A DNA stretch of 21,277 bases from Acanthamoeba sp. SK_2022b (Eukaryota > Discosea > Longamoebia > Acanthamoebidae), in assembly GCA_027943245.1 (NCBI GenBank), contig JANDJZ010000861.1:1-21277 (forward strand), in the 5' to 3' direction. Shown piece by piece: positions 7,965 through 18,200 of this stretch. Position numbers and translations under genes: made by a program. Positions within the stretch are counted from its first letter, which is position 1; every line of letters starts with the position of its first letter. The notes under the pieces were generated by a model. That model was not told the origin of the DNA. It saw only the letters and a program-made list of their open reading frames with translations, and searched no databases.

Positions 7965-8749
7965 ATGAGCGCCACCGTGCGAGACTCAACCGCGGCAGAC
8001 GTGGAGGCCATTCTTCGAATATACGCGCATTACGTGCTCCACTCGGCCGCCACGTTCGAGGAGATCGTGCCTCCGCTCGACGAGATGCGCCGGCGCCGGA
8101 ACGATGTGCTCGCCTCCGGTCTCCCCTTCCTCGTGGCCGAAGTCGACGGCGTTGTGTGCGTGCGTGGCCCTTCCCTCCCCTCTCCCTTCTCCTCTCGTAC
8201 CTCCCGGCGGCTCTCCAGACTGACATCGATGCTGCGCGCAGGGCTACGCCTACGCAGGCCAGTACAGGAAGGAGAGGACGGCGTACCGCTACACGGTGGA
8301 GGACTCCATCTACCTCGACCCCGAGCGCAGAGGCGTGGTACTGCCGCGGCCTGCCTGGCCCAGGTCAGGCTTCCGCCTGCTCACCCCTCGTGTGTGTGTG
8401 TGTGTGTGTGTGGACGTGCGCGCGCGTGATCGCAGGGTCTGGGGAAGCTGTTGCTGCGGGCGCTCATTGACGCGTGCGAGAAGGTGGGACGAAAGCAGAT
8501 GCTTGCCGTCATCGGCGATTCCACCAACGCGGCCTCCATCGGCCTCCACCACTCCCACGGCTTCCGCAAGGTTCGTCGGCGTGCTGTGCCTGTGCCCGTG
8601 TGCGCCTCCCGACAGGCCGCTGACCCGAGTCGGCGCGGCTGCAGGTCGGCACGCTCGAGCGAGTGGGCATCAAGTTTGGAGAGTGGAAGGACGCCGTCTT
8701 CATGCAGCGTGCGCTGGGTAATGAAGAGGAGGAGGAAAAGCACCATTGA
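7965..8749 (+). CDS. GNAT acetyltransferase, phosphinothricin N-acetyltransferase type
   Basis: Four exons, 7965-8153, 8242-8337, 8436-8570 and 8645-8749 (TGA), all split in phase 0, give 174 residues, the usual length of the Pat/Bar family. The protein runs through AILRIYAHYVLHSAATFEE, LVAEVDGVVGYAYAGQYR, YTVEDSIYLDPERRGVGLGK, NAASIGLHHSHGFRKVGT and FGEWKDAVFMQ, all hallmarks of this family. The acetyl-CoA loop R-x-x-G-x-G is RGVGLG, residues 93-98, and an intron falls inside it. Known members acetylate phosphinothricin or amino acids such as methionine sulfone; the substrate here cannot be read. A short acidic tail (EEEEEKHH) is extra. The family is mostly bacterial, so ancient transfer is possible, but the introns show a resident nuclear gene. 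Confidence 0.93.
8390..8412. repeat. (GT)n microsatellite in intron
   Basis: About 11 GT units in intron 8338-8435 of the acetyltransferase gene, GT on the sense strand, followed by a short GC-alternating run before the acceptor. Confidence 0.9.
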
Positions 8750-8770
8750 GCATGCGGCAAGGCTGTCGCG

Positions 8771-8776
8771 TTTATT
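8771..8776 (-). terminator. Poly(A) signal of the UPF0390-like gene
   Basis: AATAAA (tttatt on plus) starts just 2 nt after the TAA at 8778-8780. The opposing acetyltransferase gene stops at 8749, so the 3' UTRs of the two convergent genes must overlap. Confidence 0.6.
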
Positions 8777-8777
8777 G

Positions 8778-9331
8778 TTACTTGCTCTCTTTTCGTGGCG
8801 TGGCGGGAGTAGAGGCGGTGGTGGTTGTGCTTGTGGAGGAAGTAGAGGGCACCGAGACGGCGATGGTGGTGGCCATAGAGTTTCCCTTCTTCTTCTTCTT
8901 TTCCTCCTTCTTCTCGTCGCTGATCTTGTTCTTGAATCGCTTGACACGCTGCTGCGCCGTGTCCCTGCCCTTCTCCTCAGGCTTGATCATCTTCAGCTTG
9001 GCGCCATTCTTGAGCGCCTTTTCGCAGATGAAGTTCTCGATGTTGCGATTAATCGTTTTGCCCAATCGCTGGAAGATGAAAACGTGAGGATGCCGGCAGC
9101 TTAAAAAAAATAATCAAAAGGTGATGTGTCCATACCTGCTGCGCCTTATCCTTTCCTGACTTCAACTTCTGCTTTGTGGGAGCGCCCTTACGAGCTGGTG
9201 ATCGAGAGGTTAGCAATGGCCATTCTCCGCCCGAGAAGAAAAGGGAGGCTTGTACTTGTCTTGACGATGTTCTTCTTGGTCTTCTTAACCCCCACGACGG
9301 CTGGCGTCTTTGTCACGCTCCCTTGCGGCAT
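8778..9331 (-). CDS. Small basic UPF0390/DUF2462-like protein
   Basis: Three exons, 9256-9331, 9136-9194 and 8778-9068, encode 141 residues. The start MPQGSVTKTP and a Lys-rich body (VKKTKKNIVK, TRKGAPTKQKLKSGKDKAQ) lead to a helix KTINRNIENFICEKALKNGA and KLKMIKPEEKG. The start, the basic composition and the final helix match the UPF0390 (Leydig cell tumour 10 kDa/C19orf53-like) family as I know it, small nucleolar-type proteins without a defined biochemical role. A Lys/Glu run (KKEEKKKKK) and a Ser/Thr tail (about 40 residues) extend beyond the usual family length. The gene is head-to-head with the F-box fusion gene over a 108-nt gap. The ATG is the first in frame after the intergenic stretch. 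Confidence 0.7.
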
Positions 9332-9439
9332 CTTGTTGTTGAATTCAATAACAATCTTGCGATCAAATTCTCAGATTTCCGTCTTTCCGTTGCAACATCA
9401 ACCAAACGGTTTCATCAAACGTTTCGCAAACTCAAATTT
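9332..9439. promoter_or_regulatory. 108-nt bidirectional promoter with paired CCGTT/AACGG
   Basis: The only space between divergent start codons at 9331 (minus) and 9440 (plus). It is AT-rich. CCGTTG (9387-9392) and AACGG (9405-9409) form an inverted pair spaced by 13 nt; the same Myb-type core occurs in the H3 promoter. No TATA box is clear. Confidence 0.4.
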
Positions 9440-11993
9440 ATGCCTGGAAATGAAATCAAATACGAGGAACACATTCACGTCCGTTACGAGAAGGCCAACG
9501 TTCAGATCGCAAACTTAACACATTGCGAGCATCGCGCGACCATGTTGTCTCGGGGGGACTATCAGCTGGTGCTGCAGTTGCAGAGGAACAATGCGAGCAG
9601 CGGCGTTTCCAGCCAAGAAAGCCTTCGCGAGTACTTCTCGCTTCCTCTGCGTCCTCCTTTTTTTTTTTTCCACTCCCTGATTTTTGTTTTTGCACAGAGA
9701 ATGGCGCGACAGCGGGTTCTACGTTTTTGGACCTGAGCTCGACGAACACTCTCTGAAGTTGGTGATAAATCACAAGCCACCTGACCCACACGCCGCAAAG
9801 TCAGACCAACTGCCCACCGAGGTGGAAATATTCGTGGGCGGCCAGGTTTGTTTCCACTTTATTTATTTCTTTTTTAATAACTCATAATTGATTTCGTCGT
9901 CCAATTTTTCTTTATTTTTGTTAATATTCACATTAAATGCAGAAAAATGCGTCCAACCCGTTGCTGTGGCCCTCGGCTCACCTGGCCATGGACGGCCTGA
10001 CCTTTGCCGCTCTCGATGACCCCCAGCAGCCAACGTACACTGGAGAGGGCGGCCCGCGAGAAATGAAGTTCGAGGTGCGGTTCTATCGCGTGATCGCACT
10101 CCGCGAGGTGCAGGTGGAGGTCGAGGGCGCCGGCGAGGGCGTCTACCAGACGCTCTACCAGACCGAACGCATGGTCGACCCGGAAGTGGTCATGGAGATG
10201 ACCTACGTCGGCCTCGCCAGCGCCGCCAACACGACTTCCCAGCAGGAATCATCATCGCTCACGCCATCTCCCGGCTTCTCCTCTTCAATCTCCTCCTCCT
10301 CCTCCCCCTCTTCATATTCATATTCACGCGACTCGTCGCAAGCCACGCCCTGCTCCCTCTCCTCGATGACGCCGCCCACGCCATTCACCATCCCACACTC
10401 GGCCTACGGCGGTGTCGGCAGCCAAGCGCCGGCGATCGCCGACGATTTCTCGCTGGGCTCCCTGCCCGCCGAGTTCGCCGCCACGCCCACGCCCGCTGCC
10501 CAATCCTCCTCGCAGATGGAGCTCGTGGACGAGGCAGAGGCGCAGGGCCGCAAGCGCAAGCGATCCCAACAGCAGCAGCAACAGGACGCGAACGAGGCCG
10601 CGGCCCAGGTCGAGCGGAAGCGAAGGGGGACGGCGCTCGCGCTCGTGCTGGCCGACTGCGACCACCAAGAGGCCTCGCCGCTGCTCTCCCTCTCCACTCC
10701 GCTGCTGGTGTTCCTGCTGTCGCACTACCTTGACTACGCGCTGGGCTACCTCGACCTCTTCGCTCTGTCGCGGACGTGCAAGCGACTGTACCACCTCCTG
10801 CTGGCCTCGCCCGCCGCGCCGCTCGTGTGGTCGGCCGTCCACTCGTACGACTTCTCGCCGGTGGGCAAGCTCGCCACCAAGGACGACATCGCCGAGGTCC
10901 TCTTCCGCTGCCGCGGCTATCACGAGGAGTGCAGCCCGCAGACGCGCGAGCTGCTGCAGTCCCCGCTCCTCGCGGGCCTGGAGCAGCGCGGCCGCGTGCG
11001 CTCGCTCAGCCTCTCCTACTGCACGCGCCTCTCGCTCGTGGACATCAAGCGGCTCGTCGAGATGTGCGCGCCTCCGCGACCGTCGCCTCCGCCGGCGGGC
11101 GACGACGCCGCGATGGACCAGCACACGCCGCCCAAGCCCGGCGACGATGGGCTCGACGGCGCCGTCGCCGACCAGCACCTGGAGACGCTGCGGCTCATGG
11201 AGCTCGACGCCATCCGCAACCTGACCTTTGTCCACAGCCTCTACTACGCGTGGGCGCCCTACCTGCGCGTGCTCGAGGTCAAGAACTGCACGGGCCTCGA
11301 CTCGTCGGACGGCGTGCCCTTCTTCGACGCCGCGGCCTCGCCCAACCGCACGCCCCACCCCACGCCCGCGCCATCGCCGGCGCCCTCGCCGCTGCCCTGG
11401 GGCCGCGGCGGCCATGCTCCCGGAATGCGAGGCACGCCGTCATCGTCGGCCGTTGTTGTGTCTGCCCGAGGACGCGCGGCGGCGTCGACGCCCACCTTCG
11501 TGGTGACGCCCTCGCGCGCCGGCGACGGCCACCAGGCCGCGTCTCACAGGGGCGGACCGCTCTCCTCCTCGTCGTCGTCTTCGCGTTCGCTCTTCTCGAC
11601 GCCGCCTTCTGTCAACGGCTCGTCGCGGCAGCCGCCGATGTCTCTGCTGTCCCCGCCTGGTCGGGCCGCTCGCCTCTCCGCCTCGTCGGCGCCCACGTCG
11701 CCCTACGCCACGCCGCCGCGGCACGGCGCCAGCGCGCGGTCGGCGCCCACGTCGCCCCACCGCTCGCCCGCGAGCAGCCCCGGCGGCTCTCCGCACCGCT
11801 CGCCCGCGAGCAGCCCCGGCGGCTCTCCGCACAGCAACTACTCGTCGGCCCTGCTGGCCGTCCTGCCGCCCAGCCTCTATCTGCGCGAGGTGTCCCTGCT
11901 CAAGTGCGCCCCGCCCGAGCACTGCATCATCCAGCTCGTCACCGCCCTGCCCAACCTCGAGTCACTCGACCTATGGGGTATGCGCGTGTACCG

Positions 11994-12054
<61 letters not shown>

Positions 12055-13303
12055 GTGCGCGCTGTTGTGCTCACACGTCGAGGGGGGCATGGGTAGGCTG
12101 TAAGGTGACGGACAAGGTGGTGGAGGTGCTGTCGGTCCAGTGTCCCAAGCTGCGCAAGCTCTCGCTGGCCGAGAACCCCATCACCGACCGCGCGCTGGCG
12201 CTGATCAACCCGACCTCCTTCCCCGACCTCGCCTCGCTCGTCCTCCGGCGCTGCACCGAGCTGACCTCGGCCGCCGTCGCCACCCTGGTGATGGCCTGGC
12301 AGGACGCGACGACCGCTGGCGACGATGACGACTACTTCAAGCAGGAGGACGCACTGATTGCCGACCCCGGCGAGTGGCCCCCGCGGCCATCGCTCGTCGA
12401 CCACCCGGCGGCCACCGGTGGCGGTCGCACAAAGGACACGCCCCGGGGCATCGAGACGTTGGACCTGTGGGGCGTCAACCTGTACGATCACGCCGTGATG
12501 GCCATCGCCGCGAGCTGCCCGCACCTCACTGGCCTCTGGCTCGGCGAGACCTCGGTCAGCGACGAGGGGCTCCACGCTCTCGCTCAGAGTACGTCCACCA
12601 TCACCACCATCACCTTCTCCCCCCTCCCTCTCCCTCTTGGCTCTCCCTGTCCTGCCTCGCGCTGACCTCACAACCGGTTGCTGATCACAGGCTGTACGGA
12701 GCTGCAGGAGCTCAGCCTGCGCCGGTGCTGCAACGGCGTGACCGATGCGGGCATCGTGCCTCTCCTCCAGGCCAACCCGTCGCTCTCCAAGATCGATCTT
12801 TGGGTACGCAGCCCCTCCCACACACACGCCGCTGCGTCCAAAATAAAATAAAAATAAACAAAACAAGAAAGTATTAATAATTCAATTCTAATAAAAACAA
12901 AACACAACAGGGAGTGCGCAGGGTGACGGACGCCACCGTGGCGGCGATCGCGCGACACCGGCCGCCCGCCGCGGTCTCGGCCGTTAAGTCGCTCGAGCTA
13001 GCCGAGTCCGACATCACCGACGCCGCCCTCTTCGATCTCGCTCAGGGTACCTCCCTCTCGACATCACCGCCCCCCCCCCAATTCCCATCTCCGTGTTGGT
13101 GGCTCACACGATGACCCGACGATTTGCTGTTGGCGGCCACCTCCAGGCTGTCGGGGGCTGGAGGAGCTGTCCCTGCGTAGATGCCTAAACGTCACCGACG
13201 CCGGCCTCGTAGCGCTGGTCCAGGGCTGTCCCGACATCAAGACACTCGAGTACCTCCTCTCCCACACCGCACTGCACTCCGGCCCCCGCATTCCTGATGC
13301 ACT

Positions 13304-13375
<72 letters not shown>

Positions 13376-13995
13376 GCAGTCTATGGGAATGCAGTCAGGT
13401 GACCGACGCGGGGCTGGAGGCCGTCGCTGCCGGCCTGCCGCAGCTCCACGCGCTTGAGGTCACCGAACTGCCCATCACCGCCCGATCCCTCGTCGCCCTC
13501 GCCAGCCACTGCCCCAAGCTCACCCATTTGGTGCGTGTTTGGGTGCACACACGCACACACGATCAACCGCACGCGCGCTAATCGGTCGCACGCATTTGCT
13601 GGTGCTGGTGGGACACAGGCGCTGCGTCGATGCGGCATGATCGACGACCAGGCCCTCGCGGCGTTCTTCGCGGCGCTGCCGGCCGAGATCAGGCGCAAGC
13701 GGATGCGCACGCTCGACCTCTCCTACTGCCCGCTCATCACGCCGGCCGCGCTGACCATGCTCGCCTCCAATCGTACGATGCCACTGACCGACAGCCCTCC
13801 CCCCCCGGCGCCCCTCCACCCCTGGACGCGAGTCTCAACCACTCGTCTCTTTGTGCGCGCAGCTGCCCAGCTCCCGCATACGCTCGAGCTCTACGACTGC
13901 CCGCAGGTGGGCAAGCAGCACATCGAGCGCTTCCTCGCCAGCCTGCCGGAAGGCCGCACGCAAGTTGAGCGTCACGACTACAAGTACGACGTCAC

Positions 13996-14032
<37 letters not shown>

Positions 14033-14834
14033 CGCGCGCGCGTGTCGTGGCTGCCGCAATGGCTCACCGCCTTACCAGGAGCATGACCGTCAAGGAGCTC
14101 AAGGCCCTGTGCGAGTCGTTTGAGTGCTCGGCGACGTGTCCCACGGTCTACGCGAGTGTGGTGGGGACGGTCGACTCGATTCGCACGTCGGCCATGTGGT
14201 ACCCGGCCTGTCCCTGGCCCAAGTGCCACAAGAAGGTCTCCCTCCTCCCTCTTTTCGTTTTCGTTTTCATTTCTTGCCCGTCGCGATCTCACTCACGCTC
14301 GTCGGGCACCCGACACAGGTGGAGGAGTACCACGGCGGCGAAGGCGACGAGGAGGACCAGCGAGGTCACACAGCGGGGAAGCGATGGTACTGCAAGGCGT
14401 GCAATCGGGTGTACGCGGGGCGCTACGTCAATCGCTATATGGCGAGCCTCCGCGTCGTGGACCACACGGGCAACCTCTGGCTGCGCGCCTTTGACGAAGC
14501 CGCCGCCCCGCTCTTGGGCATCTCCGCCCAGGAGCTATCGCAACTCAAAGACCTTGTACGTGTGTGTTGCTTGCCTTGTCGTGTGTGTGCTGATAACTCA
14601 CGCACACTCGCTCCCTCTGGGTGGCAGGACGAGACGCTGTTCGAGGACAAGGTGAAGGAGGCGCAGCTGCACCGACACGAGCTGCGGTTGAAGGTGGTGC
14701 AGGAGACCTACCAGGGCCGCCGGTCCGGCAAGCCCCTGCTCATCTCCCACATCCCGCTGGCCGACGTCGCCGTGCCCCAGTCCGCCGCCCTGGCCCGACG
14801 CATTGAGACCTACCTCTGGCTGGACTTTTTCTAA
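9440..14834 (+). CDS. F-box/LRR protein fused to an RPA1 C-terminal (DBD-C) domain
   Basis: Thirteen exons: 9440-9630, 9698-9845, 9943-11977, 12097-12588, 12691-12803, 12911-13046, 13147-13249, 13380-13530, 13619-13772, 13863-13983, 14079-14235, 14319-14555, 14628-14834; 4,245 nt, 1,414 residues, phases consistent throughout. Residues 1-230 match nothing I recognise. An F-box-like segment (PLLVFLLSHYLDYALGYLDL, then LSRTCKRLYH) lies near 360-410. Cysteine-type leucine-rich repeats of the AMN1/Grr1 kind begin near 463, are interrupted by a Ser/Pro-rich insert (about 573-750), and continue to about 1,210 (LSLRRCLNVTDAGL, LWECSQVTDAGLEA). Residues 1,216-1,410 are the RPA70 DBD-C OB fold: TVYASVVGTV, zinc ribbon C1259-x4-C1264 and C1292-x2-C1295, and LWLRAFDEAAAPLLG. 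An SCF-type adaptor acting on ssDNA or repair factors is an inference. A separate RPA-C gene starting at 14060 is the alternative. Confidence 0.75.
11758..11829 (+). repeat. Two identical 36-bp units coding HRSPASSPGGSP
   Basis: Two exact tandem copies inside the disordered insert of the F-box/LRR gene. Each adds a 12-residue Ser/Pro unit with SP sites. Identity at silent positions suggests recent duplication or gene conversion. Confidence 0.95.
11996..12053. repeat. (GT)n microsatellite in intron
   Basis: About 28 GT units starting 18 nt after the 5' splice site in intron 11978-12096 of the F-box/LRR gene, GT on the sense strand. Confidence 0.95.
13306..13375. repeat. (GT)n microsatellite next to a 3' splice site
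   Basis: About 34 GT units in intron 13250-13379, running to within a few bases of the TTGCAG acceptor, so it replaces a normal pyrimidine tract. Confidence 0.95.
13996..14043. repeat. Compound (CT)n(GT)n(GC)n tract
   Basis: CT, GT and GC dinucleotide runs follow one another in intron 13984-14078, the intron that joins the LRR part to the RPA1-like part. Alternating GT/GC can adopt Z-form DNA. Confidence 0.9.
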
Positions 14835-15210
14835 GGGGAGTCAGATGTCCACTAACACCGGAGCCGGCCTTAAACATTTGTGTGAATAAACTGTTGCTGC
14901 GCCAAACCAACAACTAACATGTTTGACTTTTTTTGCTATTGGTCATTCTGGATATTTTGATGATAAAGACGGTGTTAATCTCCTTATTAGAAACATGCGG
15001 TCGTGCCTCGTTTTTTTATGTGTCCTCGGCAGTTTAAGTGGCCCAACCACTGCGCGCGATGGCGCTTAACGATTCCGGGTCTGAGGGCACCATCGCGCTG
15101 TTACTGCGCTCGGGACGACCACCCGACCATTGTTGTTGTAGGCCGCTTGACCTCGTCCGCAGCTGTGCACAAAGTTCGCTCTAAGGAGAGGAGCAGGCCC
15201 ACACGCATCG
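14835..15210. promoter_or_regulatory. Intergenic region: 3' end of fusion gene, promoter of RasGAP gene
   Basis: 376 nt between tandem genes. AATAAA at 14885-14890, 50 nt after the TAA, should end the F-box/LRR/RPA transcript. An AT-rich stretch follows to about 15015. The rest is the probable promoter of the next gene and holds an inverted repeat GCGCGATGG (15054-15062)/CCATCGCGC (15090-15098). No clear TATA box and no ORF with a recognisable product. Confidence 0.5.
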
Positions 15211-18200
15211 ATGGCTCGAGCTTGTCCGGCCGTGTTAGCGCTATCTGCGCTCTTCCTCCTCGTGGTCGGAGTTAGTTTGGCGGGTAGGACACCTACGCTC
15301 GTTGTTGTTTGTTGTTTTTGCCACTGCTCCTCACCAAGGAACACCGGGGTTGGCTGAGACAGGCGCGTGGTCCTTGACCGTTGTGCACTCGCAGGACTCC
15401 TTCGGCTCGGTGGTGGCGGTAGATGGCGCCAACAATCCGTGCGCCCCCGAAGGGCTGTCCTACGTCGGAGGCGAAGGCATCGCCGGGTGCCTTGGCGGCA
15501 ATGCCCGACGCGAGGCGGTCATCTCCCAACTCCGGAGTAACACCAGCACCAACCTGCTGGTGGTAGACACGGGCAATGTATTTCCAGGTGGGTTCATCTT
15601 TTTATTCTTTAATCATTACTTTCTAAAAGAAAGAAAATGGTTCGTGCGTTGCTTGCACAGGTGGTCAGTACTTCTTGTTCTCGTACGACATGGTGGTCAA
15701 GTACACGCAAATGATCGGCTACGACATCATCAAGCTCGACCTCTACGACATGCTCGCCGGAATCGATAGGGTACTCTCCGTGTGGCAAGACTCGAGGAAG
15801 CCTCACATCACGACACTCACTTTCGCCTGTTCCGAATAGTTCGCGACCTTGGTGCCGCAGTTCACTGGCAACGATACCAAAATCGTGAGTTCCAACCTGA
15901 TCGGCCTGAAGGATAGCCCGACAACGGCCACCCTCGAGGTGGAGCCCCAAACCGTCATCACCTACAGCGACGGGCAAAAAGTATGGCCCCGGTTTCGTCG
16001 CTCCTACACACAGAGCCCTCACTGCAGTGGCCCACCTTGCATGTGCGCTGTGTGAACGGTAGGTAGGATTCGCAGGCACGATGCCGGTCAATCTACAGGC
16101 GCTGGGCGACGAGCTTGGCCCTCTGGTATAACGCACACGCTCGCCGTGCCTTAACGGTCATCAAACACCAGCTCAAGCTCACCTTTGTTTTTCCATGCGC
16201 GACAGGACTCCACCGACGAGATCGAGGCCCTACAGGTCGCCGTGGCCGTCCTGCAGAATCAAGGAGGCATGCTCTTCACCCAATCGCACGCCGTGCACTA
16301 CGACAGGCCATTATGTTGACAAGCGTTGCTCGTTGTATGGACCAGTGAACAAGGTGATCGTGGCGGTGAGCAACCTCCAGTTCGTGGACGACCTTCTACA
16401 GAGGGTCAGCGGCATCGATGTCGTGCTGGTGCAGAGGCAGTACTACGCCAACGACAACGGTATACTATTTGTTAGCAAACATGATGACCTCATCACCGTG
16501 GCACCTTTTTGTGCTCATCATTCTTGGTCGTCATTGTGCGCTGCGCAGACACCGGCATCCCGGTAGGGCCCTACCCGGTGATCAAGCAAATGAAATGGAA
16601 TCAGGTGGTGTGCGTGGCCGGCGTCGGCGCATGGGGCACGCATCTGGGCCAGCTCGACCTGGTCTTCAACGAGTACGGCGTGATCGAGAGCTGCAGCGGC
16701 AATGCCATTCCCCTCTCCCAGGCTATAACTCCGAAAACGACGCTTCAGGTACTCCACACACAATTCAAAGGGTTTCAGTTCATCGGAGCTGACCCTCTGA
16801 CCCGGCAGGACGAGGTCTTGGCGGACTACAACCGGTCCCTCGCGGGAGTGAAGCGCGTCATCGGCCACGCCTCCGTCGCTCTCGATATCAAAGTGCGCCC
16901 TCTCTCGCCAGGCCCGTTGATCTGTGGCGCGTCGCTCTTTTCGCTTCGTTGCTCATTTCCAAGTGCGCAGCACCAATGCTGGTTTGGCGAGTGCGGACTC
17001 GGGAGCTGGACTGCGGACCAGCTCCTGGCAGCGGGCAAGACTGACCTAGCGTTCATCAACGGAGGCGCCTTGGCGTACATTCGCTCTGCGCTTTTTATAT
17101 CGTTCTATTTATTGATTCGAAAAAAACAAAATCTATTTATTATAAAAAAGAAAAGCGACTCACCACCCGTGTGCAGGAGGGAGATCCCCGCGGGCAACAT
17201 CACGGTGGAGGACTACATGCGGGCTTTCCCCTACCCCGCCGATGTGATCATGACCTTCGGTCTGCAGGGCAAGCACCTGCTCCAAGTGTTGGAACACTCG
17301 CTGTCCCTGGCCAACGAGACCTCGTTCGACATCACCCAGGGTGTCGGTCGTTTCCTCCAAGTACGTCGCACGCGCACATACGCAAGTACACACGCGCGTG
17401 CTAACACCACAACACATGGCCACAGGTGTCAGGCATAGAGTACACATGGAACCCCAATGAGGCGATTGGCATGCGCGTCGTCAATGCGTGGGTGCAGATG
17501 TCGGCGGACGCCCCCCACACAGCGCCGACCAACGTCAGCCAGGCCACATCGACCAGACGGCAGTCGGGCGCGCTGCAGAGCGCCCCCAAGGAGCGGAAGC
17601 TGCTGGATCCCGAGCGGGTCTACACAGTCACCACCATTTCGTTCCTGTCGTCGGGCCTCGACGGCTACACGGCCATCAGCGACAACGCGACCGACGTGCA
17701 GAGCACCGGCCTTACGGCTGAGTCGGTACGTGCCCGTCCCCCTTTCTACAACAAACGATAAAATTAATATGCAAAAATAATACAATATATTTAATCAAAA
17801 AAAAAAAAAAAAACCACTATTGGCCAAGCCTTGACTTGTGTGCGCGTGTGTGGTCAAGGTTATCTTGGACGGACTGAGCAGCGGTTCGGTGAGCCTGGGA
17901 GCAAGCGGCCGTATCACGACATCGGCGGCGACAAGGCGCTCGTGCATCTCGCCCGGCAGCACTGTGGCGTGCAGCGGCAACGGCGTGTGCCTCGCGGGCG
18001 TATGCCAGTGTACGGTGCGCGACACGTCAGGTGCGTCGCCATGCCTCTCGCTCCCGTCGTGTCCACAACGGAGTTGGCTTTAACGATGCTGCCTCCCACT
18101 CTTCACAGGCACCTATTGCACGGTGGAGGCGTCGTCGAGCTCCGACGCCACGCTGGCCATCGTGCTGGGCGTCATTCTGCCGATTACGTTCCTGCTCGTG

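Noticed and set aside
7965..8749. Bacterial contamination carrying a pat/bar gene
   Set aside because: The gene has three GT-AG introns and shares its promoter and 3' end with intron-containing neighbours.
10324..11415. 363-codon minus-strand ORF
   Set aside because: It is antisense to exon 3 of the F-box/LRR gene and is Arg/Glu/Gly-rich low complexity, as expected from the complement of GC-rich codons. No motif or splice support.
14060..14834. Independent short RPA1-C gene starting at ATG 14060
   Set aside because: Possible in frame, but there is no room for a 3' UTR and promoter after the last LRR exon, and the splice phase into the upstream exon fits. Kept only as an alternative.
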